From: Hydrogenovibrio sp. UBA654
GTDB lineage: Bacteria > Pseudomonadota > Gammaproteobacteria > Thiomicrospirales > Thiomicrospiraceae
Direction: 5' to 3'
Assembly (NCBI GenBank): GCA_002299585.1
Contig: DBOE01000071.1
Coordinates: forward strand, 1-18,187
Length of the DNA stretch: 18,187 bases
Numbering within the stretch: position 1 is the first letter of the stretch; every line of letters begins with the position of its first letter. Made by a program: the position numbers and the translations under genes. Positions 8,006-16,254 of this stretch are shown here, in pieces. The notes beneath the pieces were generated by a model. It was not told where the DNA came from. It worked only from the letters and a program-made list of their open reading frames with translations, and did no database searches.

Positions 8006-9178
8006 ATGCCTTTAGAGTCGATTAACAAAAGATTTTCAGCAGCTTTAAAGTTTAGGCATCAAGAGCATTTATATCGTTCTCGCCCTTTAGTTTTAAGCCC
8101 CCAAGCTACCAATATGCAAATCAATAATAGTGAAGTAATAAATTTTTCTGCTAATGATTATCTAGGCTTAGCAAACCACCCGCAATTGAAACAAACTGCC
8201 CAAGATTTTACTAATTTAAGTTATGGTTCTGGGGCCGCACACCTTGTTACTGGACATAATAATGAACATCACTTATTAGAACAAGAGCTTGCTAGTTGGT
8301 TAAATACCGAAAGGGCGTTGCTTTTTTCAACGGGTTATATGGCAAACTTAGCTGTTTTACAAACTATAATGCACAAAGGAGATTTAATACTTGCCGATAA
8401 ACTTTGCCATGGTTCACTAATAGATGGAGCCTTGTACTCCAAAGCAGAGTTAAAACGTTATCCACATTTAGATATGCTAGCTCTTGAAAAAAAATTAATC
8501 CAAGCACAACAAAATAAACAACAAGCAATAATCGTTAGTGATGGAGTTTTTAGCATGGATGGAGATCTTGCCCCCCTAGACAATATTCAAAGTCTGGCAA
8601 AAAAATATCAGGCTTGGGTTTATATTGATGATGCTCATGGATTTGGAACCTTAGGTGAAAATGGCAAGGGAGTCTTCTCCCATTTTAAGCAAGAGATTAA
8701 TTCTAATACTATAGTAATGGGAACCTTCGGCAAAGCTTTTGGTAGTTTTGGAGCTTTTGTTGTTGGATCATCAACACTAATTGAAGCCCTAATCCAATTT
8801 GCAAGACCTTATATTTATACCACTGCTACACCGCCAATTAATGCTAAAGTTTGTCGTAAATCATTACAACTAGTGATGAAAGCTACAGGGCAAAGAAATC
8901 AACTACAAAAAAATATCAAGCAATTTCAGCAAGGTATCAGTAAACTAAATTTAGAACTAAGTGCTTCTAAAACCGCTATTCAAGCCATAATTTTAAAAAA
9001 AAGTGCAGTTGCTGTACAATGGTCTGATAGTTTAAAACAACAAGGTTTTTGGGTAATGCCCATTCGCCCGCCGACAGTACCAAAAAATACTGCTAGGCTA
9101 AGAATTACTCTTTCAGCAGAGCACACAAAAAAGCAAATTAATAAACTTTTAACAGCAATAGAATCTATATGCAATTAA
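8006..9178 (+). CDS. bioF: 8-amino-7-oxononanoate synthase BioF
   Basis: PLP-dependent alpha-oxoamine synthase that joins pimeloyl-ACP (or CoA) with alanine to give 8-amino-7-oxononanoate. The 390 residues match the family length. Visible signatures are the substrate-binding region YGSGAAHLVTGH (73-84), His135 in CHGS, DDAHGFG (208-214) and the PLP lysine K243 in GTFGKAFGSFG. The C-terminal RLRITLSAEHT is also typical. It starts 12 bases after bioB with AAGG about 10 bases upstream, and its last 10 bases overlap the start of bioH. Confidence 0.96.
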   Translation: MPLESINKRFSAALKFRHQEHLYRSRPLVLSPQATNMQINNSEVINFSANDYLGLANHPQLKQTAQDFTNLSYGSGAAHLVTGHNNEHHLLEQELASWLNTERALLFSTGYMANLAVLQTIMHKGDLILADKLCHGSLIDGALYSKAELKRYPHLDMLALEKKLIQAQQNKQQAIIVSDGVFSMDGDLAPLDNIQSLAKKYQAWVYIDDAHGFGTLGENGKGVFSHFKQEINSNTIVMGTFGKAFGSFGAFVVGSSTLIEALIQFARPYIYTTATPPINAKVCRKSLQLVMKATGQRNQLQKNIKQFQQGISKLNLELSASKTAIQAIILKKSAVAVQWSDSLKQQGFWVMPIRPPTVPKNTARLRITLSAEHTKKQINKLLTAIESICN

Positions 9179-9963
9179 ATACTATATATATACCCTGTAC
9201 AAAAAACACTAATGCCAAACATATTACTCTAATTCATGGTTGGGGGGCAGAAAGTACCGTTTGGCAAAGCTGGGCAACAAAATACTTTGCCGAGTTTTAT
9301 AATATTACTCTTATAGATTTACCAGGTTTTGGTGATAGCCCCAAAATCACAAAAAGCAAAGATTTAGAAGCTGATTGGTTACAAGCATTAGCAAGGGTAT
9401 TACCTAATAAAACTCACCTACTTGGTTGGTCATTAGGGGGGTTGCTAGCTCAACAACTAAGCCTAGTATATCCTACAAAAATAACTAGTTTAGTCTGTCT
9501 TGCTTCTACCCCAAGATTTACTCAAAATGATGGCTGGTCTCGTTCGGTTAGTCCGCAAATAATTGGAGATTTTATTAAAGCTATTCGTATAGAAATAAAT
9601 AGCGTACTAAAGAAATTTTGGCGTCTACAATTACAAGGAGCAGATAATTCGCGTACTCTAATGAAAGAACTAATCAACCATATGTCGAAAAGAAAAACAC
9701 CAAAACTTATCCCTCTAAATCAAGGGTTAATTTTATTAAAAGATATGGATAATCGCGAGCAGATAGCTCAAATATCACAACCAACACTGTGGTTATTAGG
9801 TGAAAAAGACCCACTAATTCCACAAGATATTCGGTTAAATCTAGCAAAATTACAACCGCAAGCAGAGATAGCCATTATTGAAGGTAGTGGGCATATTCCA
9901 TTTTTTTCACACCCTGAAAAAACAGCTAAAATCCTACTTGATTTCTGGAATAAGCAAACCTAA
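9169..9963 (+). CDS. bioH: Pimeloyl-ACP methyl ester carboxylesterase BioH
   Basis: Alpha/beta hydrolase that removes the methyl group from pimeloyl-ACP methyl ester and so ends pimelate chain building. The catalytic triad can be read as Ser88 in GWSLGG, Asp214 in GEKDPL and His242 in GSGHIPF. LIHGWGAES (22-30) is the oxyanion-hole region. The length of 264 residues is usual. The ATG overlaps the end of bioF by 10 bases, indicating coupled translation, and bioC starts 2 bases after its stop. Pairing with bioC identifies it as BioH rather than a generic hydrolase. Confidence 0.93.
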   Translation: MQLNTIYIPCTKNTNAKHITLIHGWGAESTVWQSWATKYFAEFYNITLIDLPGFGDSPKITKSKDLEADWLQALARVLPNKTHLLGWSLGGLLAQQLSLVYPTKITSLVCLASTPRFTQNDGWSRSVSPQIIGDFIKAIRIEINSVLKKFWRLQLQGADNSRTLMKELINHMSKRKTPKLIPLNQGLILLKDMDNREQIAQISQPTLWLLGEKDPLIPQDIRLNLAKLQPQAEIAIIEGSGHIPFFSHPEKTAKILLDFWNKQT

Positions 9964-9965
9964 AA

Positions 9966-10880
9966 ATGCACCATTTTAATAAAAAAAGTATCCAAGCTCA
10001 TTTTAACCATGCTGCACTAAGCTATGACGAGGCTGCAGTATTGCAAAAAACAGTTGCTAAACACTTACAAGAAAGGCTAGAACTAACTACCATAAAACCT
10101 AAAACTATTTTAGATATAGGGGCTGGTACTGGAATATTAACAAAAAAAATAATTCATCAATACCCAAAAGCAAAAATTATAGCTATGGATTTATCCAAAC
10201 AAATGCTTAATCAAGCCCAGCAAAAATTTATAAAAAAGAGCTTTGTTAACAAAATTAAATCTATCTTTAAGCCTGCTAGACTATCCTTAGTTTGTGCTGA
10301 TGCTAGCCAAATACCTCTTAATGATAAGTCGGTGGATTTAATTGTTTCTAACCTAATGTTGCAATGGTGTGATGATCTAGACACAGTTTTAGCTGAATTT
10401 AGACGAGTACTAAAACCAGAAGCGCTACTAATGGTTACTTCTTTGGGACCTGATACCCTAAAAGAACTTAGAAAAGCTTGGGCAGAAGTTGATAATGAAG
10501 AACATGTAAATACTTTTATTGATATGCACGACTTTGGCGATGCCCTAATTAGAAATGGTTTTGGTCAGCCTGTTATGGATGTTGAAAATTTTACCCTTAC
10601 CTATCAAAAACCTATTGGAGCTCTCAAAGACCTAAAAGCGATTGGTGCTACTAGTGCCGCTATCAGTAGAAAAAAAGGTCTAACGGGCAAACAAAACTTT
10701 ACTGCTATGCTAGAGGCTTACGAAAAACAAAGAACTAATGATTTTATACCCGCAACCTTTGAAGTAATGCACGGGCATGCTTGGGCAAGCCAAGAAATTG
10801 TAAAGGGGCCAAATAGAAACAGATCAGGGGTTTATGAAATTAGTCTTGATGATTTTGGCAAGGCTCCAAGTAAGCCGTGA
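9966..10880 (+). CDS. bioC: Malonyl-ACP O-methyltransferase BioC
   Basis: SAM-dependent methyltransferase that methylates malonyl-ACP so that fatty acid synthase can extend it towards pimeloyl-ACP. SAM-binding motif I is LDIGAGTGI (49-57); VCADASQIPL (109-118), DLIVSNLMLQWCDD (124-137) and RRVLKPEALL follow in the normal order. At 304 residues it is longer than the E. coli enzyme. Part of the extra length is a basic insertion at about 88-105 (FIKKSF...SIFKP), as in several other gammaproteobacterial BioC. It starts 2 bases after bioH and is the last plus-strand gene of the cluster. Confidence 0.94.
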   Translation: MHHFNKKSIQAHFNHAALSYDEAAVLQKTVAKHLQERLELTTIKPKTILDIGAGTGILTKKIIHQYPKAKIIAMDLSKQMLNQAQQKFIKKSFVNKIKSIFKPARLSLVCADASQIPLNDKSVDLIVSNLMLQWCDDLDTVLAEFRRVLKPEALLMVTSLGPDTLKELRKAWAEVDNEEHVNTFIDMHDFGDALIRNGFGQPVMDVENFTLTYQKPIGALKDLKAIGATSAAISRKKGLTGKQNFTAMLEAYEKQRTNDFIPATFEVMHGHAWASQEIVKGPNRNRSGVYEISLDDFGKAPSKP

Positions 10881-11036
10881 ACTTTCTCGTGCAAATACTT
10901 AATCAGAGGCTCCCTAGCAAGCAATGGTCATCACAAGATACCCAGTTTTTTATATGGAAATTGGGTCTGTAATATTTTATATAAGTTTTTTGCAATAATT
11001 GTCGATTTGGTTGACAGCTGAAATAAAGCTGAGCAG
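10881..11036. other. Convergent bioC/bioD intergenic region
   Basis: This 156-base gap separates the convergent ends of the two biotin transcription units. ACCCAGTTT (10940-10948) pairs with AAATTGGGT (10958-10966) through one G-T pair, giving a 9-bp stem that may serve both strands. A smaller CAGCT/AGCTG stem lies at 11015-11031. Neither has a convincing T run, and no coding sequence was seen. Confidence 0.4.
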
Positions 11037-11684
11037 TTACAGAAAATTAATAATTACAGGTGTTTTAGTTGGCTGGAAGGGTAAGTGGATACATTTTTCT
11101 TTAGTTAGTTCTTTTATGTCTATAAAATTATCATAGTCTGCATCAAGGCTAATATCATTTATGATAATGCAATTAATTTTTAAATTACTATTTTTTACGG
11201 CTTCAATAGTAAGTAAGGTTTGATTTATACAGCCAAGTTTATTGGCAACTACAATGATGACCTCTAGTCCTAAATGTTTAGCTAAATTTGAATTTAGGTA
11301 TTTTTCTGTTAATGGTGAATAAAACCCACCAACACCCTCTATTAAACGGATACCATCATTTGGTGTTTTGCAGGCTTTTATTAAGTTGTCTAAAGAAATG
11401 TTTGCACTGTTTAATTTTATTGCTCTTGCAGGGGAAATAGCTGCTTCAAATAGATAGGGGCAGATGGTATTTAAAGACTCATTGGTTAGGCTGTGGGTTT
11501 TTAATAACATAGCATCTTCAGAAATAAGTTTTTTAGGTGTAAAACGAATAGCTCCTGATGCGATAGGTTTTCTTGGGTAAACTGGTAGTTTTTGGTTTTC
11601 TTGTAAGGTTTTTAGCAGACAGCAGGTAATAAATGTTTTACCAACATTGGTGTCTGTGCCTGTTATAAAAAAACCTTTAGTCAT
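11037..11684 (-). CDS. bioD: Dethiobiotin synthetase BioD
   Basis: ATP-dependent carboxylase that closes the ureido ring on 7,8-diaminononanoate to give dethiobiotin. The P-loop is GTDTNVGKT (9-17), RKPIASG (38-44) is the KP motif, and EGVGGFYSPL (116-125) is the usual EGAGG-type motif. The 215 residues match the family. It is not downstream of bioC on the same strand, as is common. It lies on the opposite strand, 9 bases after purC, as the last gene of psiE-purC-bioD, which suggests a local rearrangement. The sequence is more diverged towards Lys/Asn-rich text than the other biotin proteins, but the key motifs are intact. Confidence 0.93.
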   Translation of the reverse strand: MTKGFFITGTDTNVGKTFITCCLLKTLQENQKLPVYPRKPIASGAIRFTPKKLISEDAMLLKTHSLTNESLNTICPYLFEAAISPARAIKLNSANISLDNLIKACKTPNDGIRLIEGVGGFYSPLTEKYLNSNLAKHLGLEVIIVVANKLGCINQTLLTIEAVKNSNLKINCIIINDISLDADYDNFIDIKELTKEKCIHLPFQPTKTPVIINFL

Positions 11685-11693
11685 CGTGTTTTA

Positions 11694-12581
11694 TTAATTG
11701 TTCTCCATTAACCTTGCTTGTGCTTCTTGGTATTTTTCAATGGTGGCATCAATTATATTTTGTGGTAATTCTGGAGCAGGTATTTGTTTATCCCAATCTA
11801 AAGTTTCTAAATAATCTCTAATGTATTGTTTGTCAAAACTCTCAGGATTAGAACCAGTTTTGTAAGTTGATGCTCGCCAAAATCTTGAGCTATCAGGGGT
11901 TAAAGCTTCATCGATTAAGTGTATAGTGCCATTTTCATCTTCACCAAATTCAAATTTAGTATCGGCAATTATGATGCCTCTGTCTAAAGCAAATTCAGCG
12001 GCCATTTTGTATATTTTGATACTTAGCTCTTGTACTTTCTCTGCTTTTTCTTTACCGATAAGTTTTGCTACAGTATTAAGTGATATATTTTCATCATGTT
12101 CACCAACGTCCGCTTTAGTAGAGGGGGTGAACACAGGTTCTGGTAGTTGCTGAGCAAGCTGTAAATCATTTGGTAACTTAATTCCACAAACACTACCTGT
12201 TTGTTGATATTCTTGCCAGCCAGAGCCTACTAAATATCCCCTAACTATTGCTTCAACAGGTAAGGGTTTTAGTTTTTTAACCAGCATGGCTCTGCCATCT
12301 ATTTGTTGTAGTTCTTTGGTGGTTAGAATGTCAGCCAGTTTTATCTTATCCGCAAGTTGATTGGGTAATATAGAAACAGCTTTATTCATCCAAAAAGCTG
12401 CCATTTCGGTTAATATTTTACCTTTGCCATTAATTGCAGTTGGTAACACAACATCAAAAGCAGAGATTCTATCGGTGGTAACTATTAGTAGATGTTTATC
12501 ATCAACTTCATAAAGATCTCTAACTTTGCCTTTATTAATTAAAGTAAGGCTAGTTATGTTGGATTCGTATAATGGTTGCAT
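11694..12581 (-). CDS. purC: SAICAR synthase PurC
   Basis: Phosphoribosylaminoimidazole-succinocarboxamide synthase of purine synthesis: joins CAIR with aspartate using ATP. At 295 residues it is the longer form of the family rather than the 237-residue E. coli form. Signatures are GKVRDLYEV (18-26), TDRISAFDVVLP (36-47), EAIVRGYLVGSGWQEY, FTPSTKADVGEHDENIS, the ADTKFEFG region and DEALTPDSSRFW. It begins 3 bases after the psiE-like gene and is followed by bioD after 9 bases, so all three are probably one transcript. Confidence 0.96.
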   Translation of the reverse strand: MQPLYESNITSLTLINKGKVRDLYEVDDKHLLIVTTDRISAFDVVLPTAINGKGKILTEMAAFWMNKAVSILPNQLADKIKLADILTTKELQQIDGRAMLVKKLKPLPVEAIVRGYLVGSGWQEYQQTGSVCGIKLPNDLQLAQQLPEPVFTPSTKADVGEHDENISLNTVAKLIGKEKAEKVQELSIKIYKMAAEFALDRGIIIADTKFEFGEDENGTIHLIDEALTPDSSRFWRASTYKTGSNPESFDKQYIRDYLETLDWDKQIPAPELPQNIIDATIEKYQEAQARLMENN

Positions 12582-12584
12582 TGT

Positions 12585-13031
12585 TTAAACCTTGGTTTTT
12601 TCTTTTCCAGTAATAGTTTTTGATTCAGTTATTGCATGCTCTTGATAGGGGAATTTTACATTCCCATAACGGAGAAGAATAATAGTAAAACCAATAATAA
12701 ACATAGTACCTGCAACGGCAAGCATGTGTAAACTATCTATGTTTTTCATGTCTAGAATTAGGTATCTAGCTAGGGCAATAATAGCGACATATAAAGGAAA
12801 GCGAATTGGTAGCTTACCCGTATCAAGATAGACAGCAACCATTGCTAAAATTTCTAAGTATAAAAATAGTAATAATAAATCTCCAAGGGTAACTTCCATT
12901 TTATTAATCATATGCACCATTTCCACAATACCTGCAATGGTTGTAGCTATGGCAATTAAAATTAGTCCAATTATTTCTATTATATAAATGCCTTGTTTAA
13001 TTGTCTTTACTACTCTCTTGTCGCCTATCAT
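12585..13031 (-). CDS. psiE: PsiE family (phosphate-starvation-inducible E) membrane protein
   Basis: A 148-residue inner-membrane protein resembling the PsiE family, whose molecular function is unknown. Four hydrophobic segments are visible, near 15-37, 49-68, 77-93 and 103-121. LLLLFLYLEILAMVAVYL (52-69) and the following LPIRFPLYVAIIALARYLIL are typical of the family. The tail after about 125 is charged. AGGAGA lies 8 bases before the ATG, the strongest ribosome binding site in the window. It is the first gene of psiE-purC-bioD and divergent from rpe. The assignment rests on overall pattern, not catalytic residues. Confidence 0.75.
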   Translation of the reverse strand: MIGDKRVVKTIKQGIYIIEIIGLILIAIATTIAGIVEMVHMINKMEVTLGDLLLLFLYLEILAMVAVYLDTGKLPIRFPLYVAIIALARYLILDMKNIDSLHMLAVAGTMFIIGFTIILLRYGNVKFPYQEHAITESKTITGKEKTKV

Positions 13032-13062
13032 TTCTAAAGTCTCCTGTTTTAAATTTAAAGCT

Positions 13063-13092
13063 ATTATCCCAAATTAATCTATAGAATGTCAG
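13063..13092 (-). promoter_or_regulatory. Predicted promoter of the psiE-purC-bioD unit
   Basis: Read on the minus strand, CTGACA (13087-13092) and GATAAT (13063-13068) are separated by 18 bases, about 32 bases before the psiE ATG. The divergent rpe promoter must lie in the same 128-base gap but no good match is visible. A run of ten T at 13132-13141 precedes the rpe ribosome binding site. Confidence 0.45.
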
Positions 13093-13159
13093 ATAAAAAC
13101 ACCTTTGCTCTGTTAAAATCAGGCATGTTAATTTTTTTTTTAAAAGAGGATGAATTAAA

Positions 13160-13864
13160 ATGTCGAAAAAAGAAAACTGGATTGCCCCATCAATTTTATC
13201 AGCAGATTTTGCCCAACTAGGTAAAGATGTAAAAGATGTAATAGCAGCAGGAGCAGATGTGGTGCATTTTGATGTAATGGATAATCATTATGTATCAAAC
13301 CTTACTATAGGTCCTTTGGTTTGCGATTCACTTAAAAACTTTATGGATAGAGAAGGAATTAAAGCACCGATTGATGTGCACTTAATGGTAAAGCCAGTTG
13401 ATAGAATCATTCCTGATTTTATTAATGCAGGAGCAGACTATGTTACTTTTCACCCAGAAGCTTCTGAGCATATAGATGGTTCTTTAGGGCTAATTAAAGG
13501 CATGGGCTGTAAAGCAGGTTTAGTATTTAACCCAGCCACTTCACTAGATTATCTAGAGCATGTAATGGACAAAATAGACATGATTTTAATCATGTCAGTA
13601 AACCCAGGCTTTGGTGGACAGTCATTTATTCCACAAGCACTAGAAAAATTAAAAGCTGCTCGTAAACTAATTGATGCATCTGGTCGAGATATTCGTTTAG
13701 AAATTGATGGAGGAGTAAAAGTAGAAAATATTCGTGAAGTAGCTGAAGCTGGGTGTGATACATTTGTTTCAGGTTCTGGAATATTTGGTAACGTCGGTGC
13801 AAATGATGCAAACCGTTATGATAGCGTTATCAAACAAATGCGTGAAGAACTCGCAAAAGCATAA
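13160..13864 (+). CDS. rpe: Ribulose-phosphate 3-epimerase
   Basis: Interconverts ribulose 5-phosphate and xylulose 5-phosphate in the pentose phosphate pathway and, in autotrophs, the Calvin cycle. The TIM-barrel signatures are APSILSADFAQLG (9-21), VHFDVMD (35-41; metal ligands His36, Asp38), DVHLMV (72-77, metal ligand His74), SVNPGFGGQSF and LEIDGGVK. Asn42 replaces the more usual Gly after VMD. The 234 residues are normal. AGAGGA lies 9 bases before the ATG. It is first in rpe-gph-trpE, an order also known from Pseudomonas, although a terminator separates rpe from gph. Confidence 0.96.
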   Translation: MSKKENWIAPSILSADFAQLGKDVKDVIAAGADVVHFDVMDNHYVSNLTIGPLVCDSLKNFMDREGIKAPIDVHLMVKPVDRIIPDFINAGADYVTFHPEASEHIDGSLGLIKGMGCKAGLVFNPATSLDYLEHVMDKIDMILIMSVNPGFGGQSFIPQALEKLKAARKLIDASGRDIRLEIDGGVKVENIREVAEAGCDTFVSGSGIFGNVGANDANRYDSVIKQMREELAKA

Positions 13865-13886
13865 TTAACAAAACAAATATACAAAA

Positions 13887-13930
13887 AAAGGCACGGGGTT
13901 AAATAATAAGCTCGTGCCTTTATTATTTAA
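13887..13930 (+). terminator. Intrinsic terminator between rpe and gph
   Basis: GGCACGGG (13890-13897) pairs with CTCGTGCC (13911-13918) with one G-T pair, extended by AAA/TTT on the outside, and is followed by TTTATTATTT. The A run before the stem would give a short T run on the other strand too. The T-rich tail can alternatively pair with the hairpin loop (13899-13909 with 13920-13930, 11 bp exact). It should end most rpe transcripts before gph. Confidence 0.85.
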
Positions 13931-13944
13931 AAGAGAAATAAAAA

Positions 13945-14628
13945 ATGACATTTAAAAAAATAAAACCAGGATTTGTCCTAATAGACTTAGACGGAACTTT
14001 GATTGATAGTGTGCCAGATTTAGCATATTGTGTTGATGAAATGATGAAACAAATTGACATGCCTGTGCGTGGTGTTGATGCGGTGCGTAACTGGGTTGGT
14101 AATGGTGTAGAAACCTTAACAGAAAGAGCTTTAGTTAATGCAGTAAAAGGTACGCCAGATAAAGACTTAATGGCAAAAGCCTACCCTATATTTTTAGAGC
14201 TATACAAGCACAATAACTCTCAACGCTCTTGTGTATATGATGGCGTAAAAGAAGGTATTAAATGGATGACCGATAACGGCTATCGTGTTGGTTGTGTAAC
14301 CAACAAGGCAGAAGCCTTTACCGTACCACTATTAAAAGATAAAGGTTTGTTTGACTTATTTGAAGTTGTGGTATCAGGTGATACCTGTGCAAAGAAAAAG
14401 CCAGATCCAATGCCATTATTACATGCGGCCAAATTAATGGGAGTAAGCCCAGATAATGCATTAATGCTAGGAGATTCTCGCTCGGATGTAACAGCTGCCA
14501 GAGCAGCAGGGTTTAATATATTTTGCATGAGCTATGGTTATAATCATGGTGAAGATATTCAAAATTACAATCCTGATGTAGTTATGGATTCATTTCTTGA
14601 GCTACCTAATTATTTAGAATCAAAATAA
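13945..14628 (+). CDS. gph: Phosphoglycolate phosphatase (HAD superfamily)
   Basis: A 227-residue HAD hydrolase that dephosphorylates 2-phosphoglycolate. HAD motif I is DLDGT (14-18) with nucleophile Asp14 and acid/base Asp16. Motif II is the Thr of VTNKAEAF, motif III the Lys in KKKPDPMPL, and motif IV MLGDSRSDVTAARAAG with the metal-binding Asp pair. The helical cap (about 20-85) is of the Gph type. AAGAGA precedes the ATG. It follows a terminator, so expression requires read-through or its own promoter, which I could not place. The rpe-gph-trpE context supports Gph over other HAD enzymes. Confidence 0.9.
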   Translation: MTFKKIKPGFVLIDLDGTLIDSVPDLAYCVDEMMKQIDMPVRGVDAVRNWVGNGVETLTERALVNAVKGTPDKDLMAKAYPIFLELYKHNNSQRSCVYDGVKEGIKWMTDNGYRVGCVTNKAEAFTVPLLKDKGLFDLFEVVVSGDTCAKKKPDPMPLLHAAKLMGVSPDNALMLGDSRSDVTAARAAGFNIFCMSYGYNHGEDIQNYNPDVVMDSFLELPNYLESK

Positions 14629-14633
14629 GTACA

Positions 14634-14759
14634 ATGCAGTTTTTAACGACTTTATTTGCAACTTTAACTAAACCTTTGTGGTGTTCATGGCAGGGCATAA
14701 AACAAGTAATTCAATTAGAAATATACAAGTTTAAGACTAAAAGTGAAGATAATGAATAG
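14634..14759 (+). CDS. Possible 41-codon ORF fitted between gph and trpE
   Basis: An ATG 5 bases after the gph stop opens a 41-codon frame (MQFLTTLFATLTKPLWCSWQ at the start) that ends in TAG overlapping the trpE ATG by 8 bases. The close fit to both neighbours is what a real operon gene would show. Two Trp codons separated by two codons (WCSW, residues 16-19) would suit a tryptophan-sensing leader peptide. However, no attenuator hairpin with a T run follows, and the ribosome binding site is poor. It could equally be a small membrane-associated protein or chance. Confidence 0.35.
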   Translation: MQFLTTLFATLTKPLWCSWQGIKQVIQLEIYKFKTKSEDNE

Positions 14760-16254
14760 CAATTTTGACAATCTAGCTAGTCAGGGATATAAAACAGTAC
14801 CTGTTATGCGAACCATTTTGTCCGATTATGATACTCCATTAAGTGTTTACCATAAAGTAGCAGGGCAAGCCCAATCGTATTTATTTGAATCGGTACAAGG
14901 TGGTGATAAATGGGGGCGTTATTCAATTATTGGTTTGCCGTGTAGTAAAAAACTAGTAGTGGTTGATAAGCAGGTTAGTATTTATGAAAATGATAAGCTA
15001 ATTGAACAACAGGTTGCAGATGATCCTTTAGCTTGGATTGAAGCATTTCAAAATCGCTTTAAAGTTGCCGAAGAATCATCTTCTCTACCTGTATTTAGTG
15101 GTGGTTTAGTTGGATACTTTGGCTATGATACAGTTCGTTATATTGAACAAAAATTACAAGACTCAGCTCCACAGCAAGATGATATAAATGTTGCGGATAT
15201 TCAGTTATTAATTTCTGAAGAAATAGTTGTTTTTGATAACTTAAGTGGACAATTACATGTAATCGTTCATGCAGATTTAAGCCAACAAAATGCCTTAGAA
15301 ATAGCGGAAGAAAGAATAAGTACGATAGAGGATATGATTCGTCAGCCAATGCCAGTTTTGCATGATTTATCAGCAGAAATAAAAATTAAAGAAAGTGACT
15401 TTAAATCTAGTTTTGGCGAAGAAGATTATAAAAAAGCAGTAGCAAAGGTAAAAGAATACATCTTGGCAGGTGATGCTATGCAAGTTGTTATTTCACAGCA
15501 AATGTCCGTAAAATTTAATCAAAAGCCAATTGATTTATATCGTGCATTACGCCATCTAAACCCATCTCCCTACATGTTTTTTGTCGACATGGGTGACTTT
15601 CAAATTGTCGGCTCATCGCCAGAAATATTAGTGCGTTTAGAAAATGAACAAGTAACCGTTCGTCCGATAGCAGGCACGCGTCGTCGAGGTGTAACTGTTG
15701 AAAAAGACCATGCTTTAGAAAAAGAACTGCTTGCAGACCCAAAAGAACTAGCAGAACACCTAATGTTAATTGACCTAGGTCGTAATGATGTTGGCAGGAT
15801 TGCCCAAATTGGCTCAGTTGAACTAACTGAAAAAATGATTGTAGAACGCTACTCGCATGTAATGCACATAGTTTCTAATGTAAATGCAGTGGTACAAGAC
15901 GGCATGAGTGCGATGGATGTTTTAAGAGCAACTTTTCCCGCAGGAACAGTTTCAGGAGCCCCAAAAATAAGAGCAATGGAAATAATAGACGAACTAGAAC
16001 CAGTTAAACGAGGTGTTTACGCAGGAGCAGTAGGTTATTTAGGCTGGAATGGTAATATGGACACCGCCATAGCAATACGAACCGCAGTAATAAAAGATAA
16101 AACCTTATTTGTACAGGCAGGAGCAGGCATAGTTGCCGATTCTGTAGCACAATCAGAATGGGACGAAACCATGAGCAAAGGTAGAGCAATTTTTAAAGCT
16201 GCAGAATTTGTTTCCCAAGGCTTGCAAACCGAAACAAAAAGTAAGCACAGATGA
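14752..16254 (+). CDS. trpE: Anthranilate synthase component I
   Basis: Makes anthranilate from chorismate with the glutamine amidotransferase TrpG; first committed step of tryptophan synthesis. With the ATG at 14752 it has 500 residues. A GTG at 14743 is in frame, but the ATG fits the usual N-terminus (NSNFDNLASQGY) and has GAAG 5 bases upstream. FESVQGGDKWGRYS (45-58) corresponds to the region holding the tryptophan feedback site (LLES in other enzymes). The chorismate-binding core includes IVGSSPEILVR, RPIAGTRRRG, ELLADPKELAEHLMLIDLGRND, FPAGTVSGAPK and QAGAGIVADS. Its TGA overlaps the ATG of the methyltransferase gene, an unusual neighbour, since trpG would be expected there. Confidence 0.96.
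   Translation: MNSNFDNLASQGYKTVPVMRTILSDYDTPLSVYHKVAGQAQSYLFESVQGGDKWGRYSIIGLPCSKKLVVVDKQVSIYENDKLIEQQVADDPLAWIEAFQNRFKVAEESSSLPVFSGGLVGYFGYDTVRYIEQKLQDSAPQQDDINVADIQLLISEEIVVFDNLSGQLHVIVHADLSQQNALEIAEERISTIEDMIRQPMPVLHDLSAEIKIKESDFKSSFGEEDYKKAVAKVKEYILAGDAMQVVISQQMSVKFNQKPIDLYRALRHLNPSPYMFFVDMGDFQIVGSSPEILVRLENEQVTVRPIAGTRRRGVTVEKDHALEKELLADPKELAEHLMLIDLGRNDVGRIAQIGSVELTEKMIVERYSHVMHIVSNVNAVVQDGMSAMDVLRATFPAGTVSGAPKIRAMEIIDELEPVKRGVYAGAVGYLGWNGNMDTAIAIRTAVIKDKTLFVQAGAGIVADSVAQSEWDETMSKGRAIFKAAEFVSQGLQTETKSKHR

Noticed and set aside
14629..14751. Classical trp attenuator upstream of trpE
   Set aside because: No GC-rich hairpin followed by a T run could be found; only the Trp-codon-bearing ORF remains.
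15674..15681. ACGCGT in trpE as a target of the resident system
   Set aside because: It contains CGCG, not GCGC, so it is not a site for a GCGC-specific system.
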